DNA of 64,000 nt, from assembly GCF_018437235.1 (NCBI RefSeq), contig NZ_JAAMFJ010000002.1, positions 62,001 through 126,000 of the forward strand, read 5' to 3'. Source of the stretch: Fructobacillus papyrifericola. Its GTDB lineage: Bacteria; Bacillota; Bacilli; Lactobacillales; Lactobacillaceae. This document shows, one piece after another, positions 1 to 9,099 of this stretch; position 1 is the first letter of the stretch; every line of letters starts with the position of its first letter. Position numbers and translations under genes: made by a program. The notes below the pieces were generated by a model. The model saw nothing but the letters and a program-made list of their open reading frames with translations. It had not been told where the DNA came from and did not search any database.

Positions 1-1
1 T

Positions 2-505
2 CGTTTGACCTTCCACGGAAGGCCCGACCCAGACGGAATCCAGGGCTTGGTGAGCGGCCGTAATGGCTGCTTCACCAGACAGTTTCTGGCCAGCCACCGT
101 TTCCGCCTTTAAAATCAGGGGTTCCTTTGAAACCGGATAGACCTGGCCCTTAATCTTTAAATACTTAGCCAAGCGAGCAATGGCTTCGGAAACGTCCCCG
201 GTCATTTCGGTTAGGGCCGCAATCAAGAGGTTTCCCACCGCATGCTTGGCTAAAAAGTCGTCATGGGTTTGGAAACGGTATTGGAAAAGATCCAAGAGTT
301 CTTGGTCGGCTGTGGACATCGCCACCAAAATGTTCCGGATATCCCCAGGTGGAATAATGTTGACATAATCACGGAGCAGACCAGACGAACCACCGTCGTC
401 TGCGACCGTCACAATGGCGGTCAAGTCCACATCGGCTTTGACAAGTGGCTGGATAATGACGGGCAGGCCCGATCCACCACCAATCATCACGATTTTTGCA
501 GGCAT
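2..505 (-). CDS. yvcK: YvcK-family gluconeogenesis factor (partial, runs off left edge)
   Basis: The first 168 codons are visible. They begin with ATG at 505 and lie 31 bp after the radC-like stop. The N-terminus carries a glycine-rich GGGSGLP loop at residues 9-15 and a DDGGSSG segment near residue 40, typical of the CofD/YvcK nucleotide-sugar-binding fold. In Bacillus, YvcK binds UDP-sugars and is needed for normal cell shape and growth on gluconeogenic carbon. It usually sits in a rapZ-yvcK-whiA cluster. Here the preceding gene is radC-like, not rapZ, so the usual upstream neighbour is missing. The C-terminus lies outside the window. Confidence 0.85.
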   Translation of the reverse strand, partial: MPAKIVMIGGGSGLPVIIQPLVKADVDLTAIVTVADDGGSSGLLRDYVNIIPPGDIRNILVAMSTADQELLDLFQYRFQTHDDFLAKHAVGNLLIAALTEMTGDVSEAIARLAKYLKIKGQVYPVSKEPLILKAETVAGQKLSGEAAITAAHQALDSVWVGPSVEGQT

Positions 506-536
506 GTGTTGGCCCCTTTCGTTTGAAACTTCTCCC

Positions 537-1196
537 CTAGTTTACCATTTTTCTGGTTAAAACCGGTTGGGGAAGGCGTTTTTTTGTTGGAAATTCTTCG
601 ACCAAGCCCCCCTCTTCTTCCACCATTGACCAGTAAGCCTCCTTGGTGACAATGAAGGCATCCAGCAGCGGTAGCCCCAGCTGCTCCCCCAGGTCGGACA
701 GCCTTCTTGTAAAGCGCCGGTCTTCAACGGATGGTTGGACCTGGCCAGAGGGATGGTTATGGGCAATAATCATCGCGTAGGCGTTTTTTTGCAGGGCCTT
801 TTGAAAGATTTCACGTGGCGATGCCGAAACTTCGGTTAAAGTTCCAACAAAGACCACCTCCCAACCAATCAAATCCAGCTGGGTATTCAGCGAAGCCAAA
901 AAGACCTGCTCTTGTTTTAACGAACCGATTTCCGCTTGGGCAAAGCGGCCAAAAACCTCCGAGTGCTTTGCTGAAATCAACCGGTTCTGAGCGTGTTGTT
1001 GCATCTGCTGGCCAGCGAAAAGGGCGTGCAGTAAGGCCCTGTTCACGCGCGGATTCTCCGAGATAAAGTCGGCGGCCGTTTCGCTATCCAAAGAAAGAAA
1101 GTCAAAGCCCTTTGGAAAGTAAAGATCAAAGCGGGCACTTTCAACTGCCGCATCTTCACCCAAGGCCTCGTAAAAAGAAAAAACCTGTTTTTTCAT
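537..1196 (-). CDS. radC: RadC-like JAB/MPN domain protein
   Basis: This 219-aa protein has a C-terminal JAB1/MPN (UPF0758) domain with an intact metalloprotease-like signature: H146, H148 and D159 in the AHNHPSG...D pattern. RadC proteins were named for a repair phenotype that was later withdrawn, and their biochemical role is still unknown. The N-terminal half (about 1-95) is divergent from the usual helix-hairpin-helix part. The ATG follows a G-rich ribosome site (1202-1207) that lies in the loop of a 12-bp inverted repeat (see the separate entry). It is 46 bp downstream of the MFS gene and probably co-transcribed with it and with yvcK. Confidence 0.85.
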   Translation of the reverse strand: MKKQVFSFYEALGEDAAVESARFDLYFPKGFDFLSLDSETAADFISENPRVNRALLHALFAGQQMQQHAQNRLISAKHSEVFGRFAQAEIGSLKQEQVFLASLNTQLDLIGWEVVFVGTLTEVSASPREIFQKALQKNAYAMIIAHNHPSGQVQPSVEDRRFTRRLSDLGEQLGLPLLDAFIVTKEAYWSMVEEEGGLVEEFPTKKRLPQPVLTRKMVN

Positions 1197-1231
1197 ATTG
1201 TCCCCCCAACGGGTGACACGAAAAAACAGGT
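1183..1231 (-). promoter_or_regulatory. 12-bp inverted repeat enclosing the radC ribosome site and start
   Basis: Arms at 1220-1231 and 1183-1194 are perfectly complementary (ACCTGTTTTTTC and its reverse complement). On the minus strand the loop contains the G-run ribosome binding site, the ATG overlaps the second arm, and a T-rich stretch follows. It can act as a terminator for the MFS gene and as a structure hiding the radC start. The repeat is seen directly; the function is inferred. Confidence 0.55.
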
Positions 1232-1242
1232 AATTTATCCAT

Positions 1243-2700
1243 TTATTTCTTAACGGTGCTCTTCACTTGATCAACCGTCTTTTGGATACGGGCAACCACC
1301 CGGCCATCGTTGGCACGGGGATTGGTCATCTTCATGACTTTCAAAGACATGAACATAGCAAGGACCACGAGAACCAAGTCCATGATGTAGGTCCACATGA
1401 TACCGAGCGAAGTGCCCTTGGCCATATCGGAGCCGTGGCTGTTTTGGAAGACCGAAACAATCGAAGCGGCCAGGGCAATCCCGACGGCGGCCGAATAGTT
1501 GTTAACGGCCGCAAAGATTGAGTTTCCGGCGTTGTGGTACTGCCGGTCCATATTGGAGATGGCGTTGGTCATGTTGTTTCCGTTCCAGAAGCCAACCCCC
1601 AACTGCATGAGGATGAAGCCAATCGTGGCGGTCAAGACCGTAAAGGGCAGAACCGTCATGAAAAGAACACCAAAGAAAATCAAACCAAGGCCAATGTTGT
1701 TTGGCAAACGAGCTCCAAAACGGTCGTAGAGGTTTCCAGAAATCACCGCCATGAAGGCCAGGCCAAGGGCTCCTGGGAAGAGGGCCAAGCCGGCCACGGA
1801 AGAATTCTGGTGCAAGATGAGCTGCAGCCCCATTGGAATGGCGTAGTTAAAGGTTAAGTTGACCATCTGCAAAATGAAGGCCGAGGAGACGGCCAAACGG
1901 AACATTGGCTTAGCAAACATCTTTGGTGAAAGCAGCGGTTCCTTCTCGTTGCGAGCGTAGAAGTAATAACCCAGAATACCAAAGACAAAGGCAGCCAGTG
2001 CCACCAAGCTTGGCAAGTTCCAAAGGCCATCGGCCGAGAAGCGATCGATGGTGATCAAACCACCAACAAAGAAGGAGGAAAGAAGTAACCAACCAACGAT
2101 GTCGAAGCGGACTTTTTTCGTTTCAACAGTCTGATCAATCGTAAACCAACCCAAAAAAAGTGAGAAGAGCTGGATGGGAATGACCACCCAGAAGACCATG
2201 TGCCAACCAAAGGCATCGGTCAAAAAGCCACCAAAGGCAGGGCCCAAGGCTGGTGAGAAGGAAACAATCAAAGAGGCCAAGCCGACCATCGTTCCCCGTC
2301 GGTTAACGGGCACCTGCTCAAAGATGACGTTGTTCATCAAGGGTAAACCAACCCCAGCACCGACACCTTGCAGCAATCGACCAAAGAGAATCATGGGGAA
2401 TTGGTTAGAAATGGCATCAATCAAAATTCCAACCAGCGAAATGATGCCGGCAGCCAAAAACTGCGAGCGGTTTTTAAAACGGTCCTTCAACCAAGAAGAC
2501 ATGATAATGACCATGGAGGTCAACAAGATCACGCCGGAAGTCAGCCACTGAACCGTGGCGGCATCAACGTGGAGGTTCTTCATCAAAACCGGAAAGGAAA
2601 CGTTTAGCGCCGTTTCCAACATAATATCGGTAAAGGCAATCAACGCAATGGCTAGAATGCTTAAAATCAGCCTTGGGCTGAGGACTTTTTCATCTGACAT
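1243..2700 (-). CDS. DHA2-family MFS drug:H+ antiporter (14 TM)
   Basis: This is a 485-aa integral membrane protein with about fourteen hydrophobic segments, the size and layout of EmrB/QacA-type exporters. TM5 carries the antiporter motif C (SPALGPAFGG near residue 150), and a GRLLQGVGAG segment (about 107) is typical of the DHA2 group. It probably exports amphipathic drugs or other toxic compounds using the proton gradient; the substrate cannot be read from sequence. Its start overlaps the 3' end of folC by 34 bp, so the two are translated from one message. Confidence 0.85.
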   Translation of the reverse strand: MSDEKVLSPRLILSILAIALIAFTDIMLETALNVSFPVLMKNLHVDAATVQWLTSGVILLTSMVIIMSSWLKDRFKNRSQFLAAGIISLVGILIDAISNQFPMILFGRLLQGVGAGVGLPLMNNVIFEQVPVNRRGTMVGLASLIVSFSPALGPAFGGFLTDAFGWHMVFWVVIPIQLFSLFLGWFTIDQTVETKKVRFDIVGWLLLSSFFVGGLITIDRFSADGLWNLPSLVALAAFVFGILGYYFYARNEKEPLLSPKMFAKPMFRLAVSSAFILQMVNLTFNYAIPMGLQLILHQNSSVAGLALFPGALGLAFMAVISGNLYDRFGARLPNNIGLGLIFFGVLFMTVLPFTVLTATIGFILMQLGVGFWNGNNMTNAISNMDRQYHNAGNSIFAAVNNYSAAVGIALAASIVSVFQNSHGSDMAKGTSLGIMWTYIMDLVLVVLAMFMSLKVMKMTNPRANDGRVVARIQKTVDQVKSTVKK

Positions 2701-3890
2701 AACTGCCTCCTAACATCAGCAATAAAGTAGAGCGAACCGGTAAAGATTAGCGGTCGCTTGGTTTTTTTCTTCATTTGAAGCGCTTCTTCGACGCTTTTAA
2801 TTGGCTTTGTTTCTGGAGCAAAGTGATCAAAGGCCATCCCTGGTCGACCAGGTAGTCCTTGGTAATCAAAGGACCAAAGAGACAGCAGTGGATCTTTTGC
2901 TAACTGACTCAGCGCTCGTTCCAAATGCTTATCCGCCAAGGCACCGATAACCAGGTCGGCCCCGTCTGAAAAACGTTCGTGGATGCTTTCTTGCAAGGAC
3001 TGCAAGCCCGCTGGGTTATGGGCCCCATCCAAGTAAACACCAGCTAGAACTTCCTCAAAACGGCCGGGTAGAAAGGCTTTTTGCAGGCCGTCTGCGATGG
3101 TCTGCTCGCTAACCGATGATCGAAAAGTCTTGTAAGCCAAAACGGCCGTCTGGGTATTTTCCCGTTGGAAGCTGCCCTGCAAAGCACTTTTAAAAGTCGG
3201 CTCTTGCCCGCTTGCAATCAGCAGTGGACAAGCCAAAGACCGGCACTCGTCTTTCATGACCGTCAGGGCTTCTTCTGGCAACGCAGGTCCAAGCACAACC
3301 GGTTGGCCAGAAACGAAAATCCCGGCCTTTTGCTTGGCAATCGCTTCGATTGTGTTGCCAAGCAGCTGCTCGTGATCCAAGGCAACCGAGGTCACCACCG
3401 CAACGGCCGTCGTTTCCATGAAATTCGTCGAGTCAAAGCGACCGCCAATGCCGACCTCGACAACGGCCAAGTCCAGCTGACTTTCTGAAAAGTAGCAAAA
3501 CATGATGGCCGTCACGACTTCAAATTCGGTGACGGCAAGCGTCCCCTTTGATTCTTCCTTAACCCGCTCGACCGCTTCTTTTACCCGCTTTGTATAGCGA
3601 GCCAGCCTTTCATCATCAATGTCTTGACCGTTGATTTGAAAGCGGTCGTTGAACGAAACGATGTAGGGCGAGGTAAAGAGGCCAACCCGTAAACCGTCCG
3701 CTTGGCCAATCGACGAAAGCATGGTCGAAACCGATCCCTTCCCGTTGGTCCCGGTGACGTGAATGACCGGCGGCATTCTTTTTTCGGGATTTTCTAAAGC
3801 AGAAAGGAGAGCGGCCATGCGGGCCTGGCTATCTTTTTTCCCGGCCTTTGGCCTTGAATGAATGTAAGCCAGTGCTTCTTCAATCGTCAT
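2667..3890 (-). CDS. folC: Bifunctional folylpolyglutamate synthase / dihydrofolate synthase
   Basis: This 407-aa Mur-ligase-family enzyme adds glutamate to folates (and to dihydropteroate) in the cytoplasm. It has the P-loop GTNGKGS at residues 47-53, preceded by the typical PVIHVTGTNGKG context. The C-terminal ligase domain has a LDGAHNPAG segment. The ATG at 3890 is chosen because a strong AAGGGGGG ribosome site lies just upstream. An open frame extends to 3965, but it crosses the terminator of the upstream helicase gene. A TATAAT lies on this strand at 3921-3916, so folC may have its own promoter. Confidence 0.9.
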   Translation of the reverse strand: MTIEEALAYIHSRPKAGKKDSQARMAALLSALENPEKRMPPVIHVTGTNGKGSVSTMLSSIGQADGLRVGLFTSPYIVSFNDRFQINGQDIDDERLARYTKRVKEAVERVKEESKGTLAVTEFEVVTAIMFCYFSESQLDLAVVEVGIGGRFDSTNFMETTAVAVVTSVALDHEQLLGNTIEAIAKQKAGIFVSGQPVVLGPALPEEALTVMKDECRSLACPLLIASGQEPTFKSALQGSFQRENTQTAVLAYKTFRSSVSEQTIADGLQKAFLPGRFEEVLAGVYLDGAHNPAGLQSLQESIHERFSDGADLVIGALADKHLERALSQLAKDPLLSLWSFDYQGLPGRPGMAFDHFAPETKPIKSVEEALQMKKKTKRPLIFTGSLYFIADVRRQLCQMKKSSAQG

Positions 3891-3923
3891 GGCGCCCCCC
3901 TTCTTTCTTATCTTCATTATAAA

Positions 3924-3953
3924 CAAAAAAACCGCCAGATAACAGACGGTTTT
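3924..3953 (-). terminator. Rho-independent terminator of the DEAD-box helicase gene
   Basis: On the minus strand a CCGTCTG...TGGCGG hairpin is followed by seven T. It lies 27 bp after the helicase stop and just before the folC ribosome site. Confidence 0.8.
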
Positions 3954-3979
3954 CAAACATTTCATTTGTTAAATTCTTT

Positions 3980-5554
3980 TTAACCCTTTTCACGGATTGA
4001 AAAGTCGCGCTTACGGCCTTGGCCGTTTCCGCGGCGTTCGCCACCGTGGTTGTTACCCTTGTAACCACCACCGTTGCCGTTTCCACGACGGTCGCCATCG
4101 CGACGGCCACGGTAACCACCGCCGCCATTTCCACGACGGTCACCATCACGGCGTCCACGATAGCCGCCACCGTTTCCACGACGGTTGCCACCACGGTATC
4201 CGCCGCGTGAACCGCCCTTACCACCCTTACGGCGTGGCAATGGCCGTTCGCGAGACAAAGTAACGGGTGCGTTTTGCTTTTCCAAGCCAGCAGCGGAAGC
4301 CAAGAGACCGGCTGCCAACTGTTCTGGCGTGAATTGGCTGACCAATTGGGCAACCTGTGAAGGCATTTCTTCTGGCTTAACCAAGTTGGTCAACTTCGCA
4401 GCGTCATCAACGGCACCGTTGATACGGCCCAAACGTGCTTCCTGCAAAGTAGCAGGTTGCAATGGCGTCATGCGCTTCTTCGTCAATTCTTCGATGGCAC
4501 GCAAGTAGTCCATTTCGTTTGGTGCAACCAAAGTCACTGAAGTACCTTCGGCACCGGCACGACCCGTACGTCCAATACGGTGAACATATGATTCTGGGTC
4601 CTGTGGAATATCAAAGTTGTAAACGTGGGAAACGTCCTTCACGTCCAAACCACGGGCAGCAACGTCGGTTGCCACCAAGAGGTTGATTTCGTGTGACTTG
4701 AATTGGTCCAAGACACGGGAACGCATCTGTTGCGTCAAATCACCGTGCAAACCAGCGGCTTTGTAGCCACGAGCTTCCAAACCACGTGCCAATTCTTCAA
4801 CACGACGCTTTGTACGGCCAAAGACAATGCCCAAGAATGGTTCTTGGATATCGATGGTACGAGTCAAAGCATCGAACTTTTCTTCGTGACGGCAGCGGAT
4901 GAAGAACTGTTCAACCAAGTCCGTCGTCAACTGCTTGGCTTCGATCTTAACCATTTCGGGGTTGGTCATGAACTTCACACCGATACGACGGATTGATTCC
5001 GGCATCGTTGCTGAGAAGAGCAAGGTCTGACGTGAGTCAGGTACTTGAGCGATGATTGATTCAATATCGTCCAAGAAGCCCATGTTCAACATTTCGTCGG
5101 CTTCATCCAAGACCAAAGTCTGAACATGACCCAACTTAGCCGTCTTACGGTTAATGTGGTCAAGCAAACGACCAGGTGTTCCAACCAAGATTTGTGGGTG
5201 GGACTTCAAGCCTTGAATCTGACGGCGGATGTCGGATCCACCAAAGACAACTTGCACGTTAACGTGCTTGTCTGAGCCCAACTTCTTCAATTCATCAGCC
5301 GTCTGGATGGCCAATTCACGCGTTGGGGAAATGATGACTGCTTGGATGTTTGGGTTGTCCAAGTCAATGTGTTCCAGGATTGGCAAACCAAAGGCGGCCG
5401 TCTTACCGGTTCCCGTTTGGGCCTGACCGATGACGTCCTTACCCGCCAAAGTCAGCGGAATTGTCTTTTCCTGAATAGGGGTTGCATCCACGTAACCGTG
5501 GGCTTCAATGGACTGCAAAATGGCTTGTGACAAGCCGAGTTCGTTAAACTTCAA
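3980..5554 (-). CDS. cshA: DEAD-box ATP-dependent RNA helicase with RGG-rich tail (CshA type)
   Basis: This is a 524-aa helicase with Q motif (PIQ near 26), Walker A AQTGTGKT at 45-52, DEAD at 150-153, SAT at 181-183 and a C-terminal HRIGRTGR motif. The last ~80 residues are a glycine/arginine-rich tail with repeated RRDGDRRGNGG-like units, which probably binds RNA. CshA-type enzymes work in mRNA decay, ribosome assembly and cold growth. I place the start at TTG 5554, because AAAGGAG sits 6 nt upstream and the family N-terminus (KFNELGLS) begins there. An upstream in-frame ATG at 5644 has no ribosome site. Confidence 0.9.
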   Translation of the reverse strand: MKFNELGLSQAILQSIEAHGYVDATPIQEKTIPLTLAGKDVIGQAQTGTGKTAAFGLPILEHIDLDNPNIQAVIISPTRELAIQTADELKKLGSDKHVNVQVVFGGSDIRRQIQGLKSHPQILVGTPGRLLDHINRKTAKLGHVQTLVLDEADEMLNMGFLDDIESIIAQVPDSRQTLLFSATMPESIRRIGVKFMTNPEMVKIEAKQLTTDLVEQFFIRCRHEEKFDALTRTIDIQEPFLGIVFGRTKRRVEELARGLEARGYKAAGLHGDLTQQMRSRVLDQFKSHEINLLVATDVAARGLDVKDVSHVYNFDIPQDPESYVHRIGRTGRAGAEGTSVTLVAPNEMDYLRAIEELTKKRMTPLQPATLQEARLGRINGAVDDAAKLTNLVKPEEMPSQVAQLVSQFTPEQLAAGLLASAAGLEKQNAPVTLSRERPLPRRKGGKGGSRGGYRGGNRRGNGGGYRGRRDGDRRGNGGGGYRGRRDGDRRGNGNGGGYKGNNHGGERRGNGQGRKRDFSIREKG

Positions 5555-5700
5555 AATTTTCTCCTTTAAAAGCACGAAAGCGCGCTTAAGACCTAATTGG
5601 TCTACTTCTATGATAACGCGCTCCCTGCGCGTTTGAAAGGCCAAGCGGTTTATAGTCTAGCTGGACTGACTCGCGGGTTGTATCAGACACCCACCTTACT

Positions 5701-6861
5701 TTATGGGGCTTGTTGCCCAGTTAATTCGGTAAAGAATTGTTGGCCGACTTTTTGGAAGGAATGGTCATTGTCGTACTCGTTTGACAAGAGAATCACGGCG
5801 TTTTTTCCCTTATTTGAAACCACGGCGTTGGATTCGTAACCAGAGAAGATGCCATGGCCCTCATAGACATCGCCATAACCATAGGTACCAGCGGCATAGT
5901 GAGCCGGCAAGTGTTGCGCCAAGAGCGCCTTGCTGTTTTTCACCAATTTGTTGGTAAAGAACAGTCGGTATAGCTGGTAGAGCTGGCCAGTGGTCATGGA
6001 CACGTTTCCGGTTCCAGTTTCCCGCTGGTACTCAACCGGCGTCACATCCCGTTCTTCGGTCGTTCCAAACTGGTAGGACTTAGCAAAATTAGCCGCCTTT
6101 TTAAAGGTCGGGTAAAAGAGGATGCCTAACTTGGCCTTTTTGTTAAAGGCTTGCTCGGACAAAGTCTGATAGGACTTGCCCGTCACCTTCATCAAGATAC
6201 CGGCCAAGAGGCGGTAGTTAATCGGCTGGTAAGTCCAACCGGACCCAGTCCCAATCACACCACCGGAACTCTCAGCGTTTTCAGCCGAAAAGTCGACGTT
6301 GTCGGCATCCGATGTGAAGTCGGTTGGCTGCTTACTCTGCTTCAAGCCGGAAGTCATCGTTAACAAATCCCGAACGGTAATCTGGTCGGCGTTCAAGACA
6401 TTGGGGTAGTAATCCGACAACTTTGTATCGTAGGACAGCTTGCCCGCTTCGACCTGCTGGCCAATCAAAATGGCCGTTAAAATCTTCGCCGTTGAAGCCA
6501 CCGGATAAGTGGTCTTTGGCTGATTGGCCTCATCCTTTTCGGCATTGGCCTTGCCATAACCTTGGTGAAGGACCACCTTGCCGTTCTTAACGACTAAGGC
6601 CGTGCCCGAAAAGTGGCTGTCCTTTAAGGTTTGGTCGAACTTTTTTGCGACTTTGCCAGCGGGTTGAACGCTTTGATCAAAACGTTCCTCCTTTTCTGCA
6701 CTGGTCTTCTGAGCGACCACCTTATCCGGCCGTGAGGCACCAATTACCGTTAAAGTCGTGATTAAGGCGAACAGAACAAAAACGGAGAAAAAGTAAAAGA
6801 CTGGCCGGTGGTACCAGGGTAACTTAGCCTTTGCTGGGAAAATATCCGTGCGCTTAAGCAT
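5701..6861 (-). CDS. Membrane-anchored serine beta-lactamase-like hydrolase (class C / PBP-like)
   Basis: The 386-aa protein has one N-terminal membrane segment (about 20-42), a linker, and an extracellular beta-lactamase/transpeptidase-like domain. The catalytic STAK tetrad is at residues 123-126, and a YQPINYR segment supplies the Y-x-N-like second motif. Proteins of this type include D-Ala-D-Ala carboxypeptidases, esterases and FmtA-like teichoic acid enzymes; the substrate cannot be told. The start overlaps the murF stop by 8 bp, so the pair forms a cell-wall operon. Confidence 0.75.
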   Translation of the reverse strand: MLKRTDIFPAKAKLPWYHRPVFYFFSVFVLFALITTLTVIGASRPDKVVAQKTSAEKEERFDQSVQPAGKVAKKFDQTLKDSHFSGTALVVKNGKVVLHQGYGKANAEKDEANQPKTTYPVASTAKILTAILIGQQVEAGKLSYDTKLSDYYPNVLNADQITVRDLLTMTSGLKQSKQPTDFTSDADNVDFSAENAESSGGVIGTGSGWTYQPINYRLLAGILMKVTGKSYQTLSEQAFNKKAKLGILFYPTFKKAANFAKSYQFGTTEERDVTPVEYQRETGTGNVSMTTGQLYQLYRLFFTNKLVKNSKALLAQHLPAHYAAGTYGYGDVYEGHGIFSGYESNAVVSNKGKNAVILLSNEYDNDHSFQKVGQQFFTELTGQQAP

Positions 6862-8206
6862 GGTTCTTCCACCCTTCCGTCAAGGAAGCAACCACCTTTT
6901 CCAAATGAATGCCGTGGGAGGCCTTCAAGAAGACCAGGTCGTCTTTTTTCAAGCCATCCTTCAAATCAGCACTCAACCGGTCTAACTCATCTGCTTGATA
7001 ACCCTTTACGTTCAGGTCCGGTGCTGCCTTTTTCAAAGCGGGTAGGAGGCTGTCGACCATGATGGGGCCAACCAAGTCAACTTGTTTAGGCTTGGTTGCC
7101 AGAACGGCATCAGCCAAAGCGGCATGCAAAGCCGGTCCCTCTTCGCCCAATTCGAGCATGTCCCCTAAGACGAGGACCAAGTTGGCAGCGCCATCTTGGC
7201 TCAGCGCCCTCAGCACTTCCTTTGTCGCCGTTGGATTGGCGTTGTAAACATCGGAAATCAATTGCGCCCCGTTTTGAGCGGTCAGGCGTTCTGTCCGGTT
7301 CTTCGTGAGATCAAAATGTGCCAAAGCACTTGCCATGGTTTTGAGGTCCAAGCCCAGTGCTTGACCAACCATAATCGCTGCTTCTGTATTCTTAACATTA
7401 TAGCGGCCTAGCATGGGAATTGCAAACCGCTGGCCCTTTTCGGTCCAGACCGTTTCAGCCAAGCTCTCCTCAATATCAGCAGGAACCGGTCCGAAATTCT
7501 TCGTATTGGCTGGCAAGTTCGTCGCCTCTGTCAACAGTGGCTCGTCTGCTGGAATCAAAAAGAGTCCGCCATCCTTCAAGCCCGCCGTGATTTCAAGCTT
7601 GGCCTTGGCGATGTTTGCCCGGGTCTTGAAGAATTCCAAGTGGGCTTCACCAATCATCGTGATGACCGCGATATCCGGCTTTGCTAAAGTCGACAGTGCC
7701 GTCAACTGGCCCGGTCGATCCATGCCCATTTCCAAAACAAGCACATCCGTGTCTTCCGGCATAGATAAGATCGTCACCGGCAAGCCAATTTCATTGTTGA
7801 AGTTGGCTGGTGTCTTAAAAGTCTTGTACTTGGTCGACAGGATGGCCGCCACCATGTCCTTGGTGGTCGTTTTCCCATTGGAGCCAGTGATGGCCACAAC
7901 CTTTGGTCCGACTTCATTCAAGTAGTACTGACTAAGCTGCTGCAAGCCGGCTAAGGAATCTGGCACCACCACGGCCGGCGCATCTTCAGGCAAGACGTGT
8001 CCTTCTTCTGCCAGCACCGCCCGAGCCCCCTTGTCCAGGGCCATCTGGATGAAGTTGTGCCCGTCGTTTTCACCAACTAAGGCAACAAAGAGATCGCCCG
8101 GTTGAACTGTTCGTGAGTCGAAGGAAACCCCTTCGACTGCTGTTTTTTCATCGCCCTGAAGGACGCCATCTGTGGCAATCGCCAACTCTGCTAAGGTGAG
8201 CTTCAT
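6854..8206 (-). CDS. murF: UDP-N-acetylmuramoyl-tripeptide:D-alanyl-D-alanine ligase
   Basis: This 450-aa Mur ligase adds the terminal D-Ala-D-Ala (or D-Ala-D-Lac) to the muropeptide precursor in the cytoplasm. It has an N-terminal uridine-binding domain (DSRTVQPGDLF near 30), the ATP loop GSNGKTT at 108-114, a central domain with NNEIGLP, and a C-terminal DVYNANPTAT segment typical of MurF. Its length matches the family. It is followed by the overlapping beta-lactamase-like gene and preceded by an AAGGAATT ribosome site. Confidence 0.95.
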   Translation of the reverse strand: MKLTLAELAIATDGVLQGDEKTAVEGVSFDSRTVQPGDLFVALVGENDGHNFIQMALDKGARAVLAEEGHVLPEDAPAVVVPDSLAGLQQLSQYYLNEVGPKVVAITGSNGKTTTKDMVAAILSTKYKTFKTPANFNNEIGLPVTILSMPEDTDVLVLEMGMDRPGQLTALSTLAKPDIAVITMIGEAHLEFFKTRANIAKAKLEITAGLKDGGLFLIPADEPLLTEATNLPANTKNFGPVPADIEESLAETVWTEKGQRFAIPMLGRYNVKNTEAAIMVGQALGLDLKTMASALAHFDLTKNRTERLTAQNGAQLISDVYNANPTATKEVLRALSQDGAANLVLVLGDMLELGEEGPALHAALADAVLATKPKQVDLVGPIMVDSLLPALKKAAPDLNVKGYQADELDRLSADLKDGLKKDDLVFLKASHGIHLEKVVASLTEGWKNHA

Positions 8207-8218
8207 AAATAATTCCTT

Positions 8219-9064
8219 TTAACCAATAAATGTTTTACGAATCTGTTGTGCAATTACGTTTGCATGACTTTCCAGGGCAAAGTGTCCAGCATCAAGAGGG
8301 ACTATCCTTGCCTCGGGGACATCTTTCAAAAAGGCTACTGCCCCCTGCCAGATGAAGGATGGATCGTTCTTACCCCAAATCGCTAAGAGTTTCGGCTGTT
8401 GTTTCCGCAAGTATTGCTGGAAGGCAGGGTATTTCGCCACGTTTGTACGGTAATCTAAGATTAAATCATTTTGCTTTTCAGCATAATCCGGAAGAACTTG
8501 GCTGTAGTAGATATCGAGAAGATAACCATCTGGACCGACGGCGCCTTCTTTTTCACCACCAAGATACTGCTTTTCAATCGTGTCCTTCGCATAGGCTGCT
8601 GCAAAAGTCCGGCGCCCCTCATTCGTCGGATTTTCCCAATAAGTCCTTCGGTCTTGCCACTTAGCACCAAGGCCTTCTTCGTAAACATTACCGTTTTGCG
8701 AAATAATCCCAAGAACCTGCTCGGGCTTTTCCATGGCCAAACGGAAACCAACCGGTGCCCCATAATCAAAGACGTAAAGATAGTAGCAATCGATTCCTAG
8801 TTCTTCCAAAAAGGCTGCCATCATTTCAGTCTCATGATCAAAGGTATAGGAAAAGTTTTCCCGACTAGGAGCTTCCGTTTGCCCAAAGCCCACCATATCA
8901 GGTGCAATGCAATAAAAGTCTCTTTCCAAAAGGGGCATTAAATTACGAAAGTAATGTGATGCTGTCGGAAAGCCGTGCAATAAAAGCAAAACTGGCTGAT
9001 TGGGATTGCCCGCCGTTCGAAAAAAAATCGAAAGGCCCGAAACATTTACACGTTGATATTGCAT
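8219..9064 (-). CDS. Alpha/beta hydrolase, epoxide hydrolase / dehalogenase type
   Basis: This 281-aa soluble alpha/beta-fold protein has the oxyanion-side HGFPT motif at residues 30-34. The nucleophile position is Asp (FDYGAPVG, D100), as in epoxide hydrolases and haloalkane dehalogenases, not Ser. A C-terminal GHFAL histidine completes the triad. The natural substrate is unknown. The ATG at 9064 is preferred over an upstream in-frame start because AAAGGAG lies 7 nt before it. It sits 12 bp upstream of murF but looks functionally unrelated. Confidence 0.75.
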   Translation of the reverse strand: MQYQRVNVSGLSIFFRTAGNPNQPVLLLLHGFPTASHYFRNLMPLLERDFYCIAPDMVGFGQTEAPSRENFSYTFDHETEMMAAFLEELGIDCYYLYVFDYGAPVGFRLAMEKPEQVLGIISQNGNVYEEGLGAKWQDRRTYWENPTNEGRRTFAAAYAKDTIEKQYLGGEKEGAVGPDGYLLDIYYSQVLPDYAEKQNDLILDYRTNVAKYPAFQQYLRKQQPKLLAIWGKNDPSFIWQGAVAFLKDVPEARIVPLDAGHFALESHANVIAQQIRKTFIG

Positions 9065-9099
9065 GTGACACTCCTTTTGCAAAGCCCATTCATTCTATT

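Noticed and set aside
4019-4210. Low-complexity Val/Thr-rich ORFs near the helicase tail
   Set aside because: These are antisense readings of the RGG-repeat coding sequence; the repeats themselves are part of the helicase gene and not a CRISPR or tandem DNA element.
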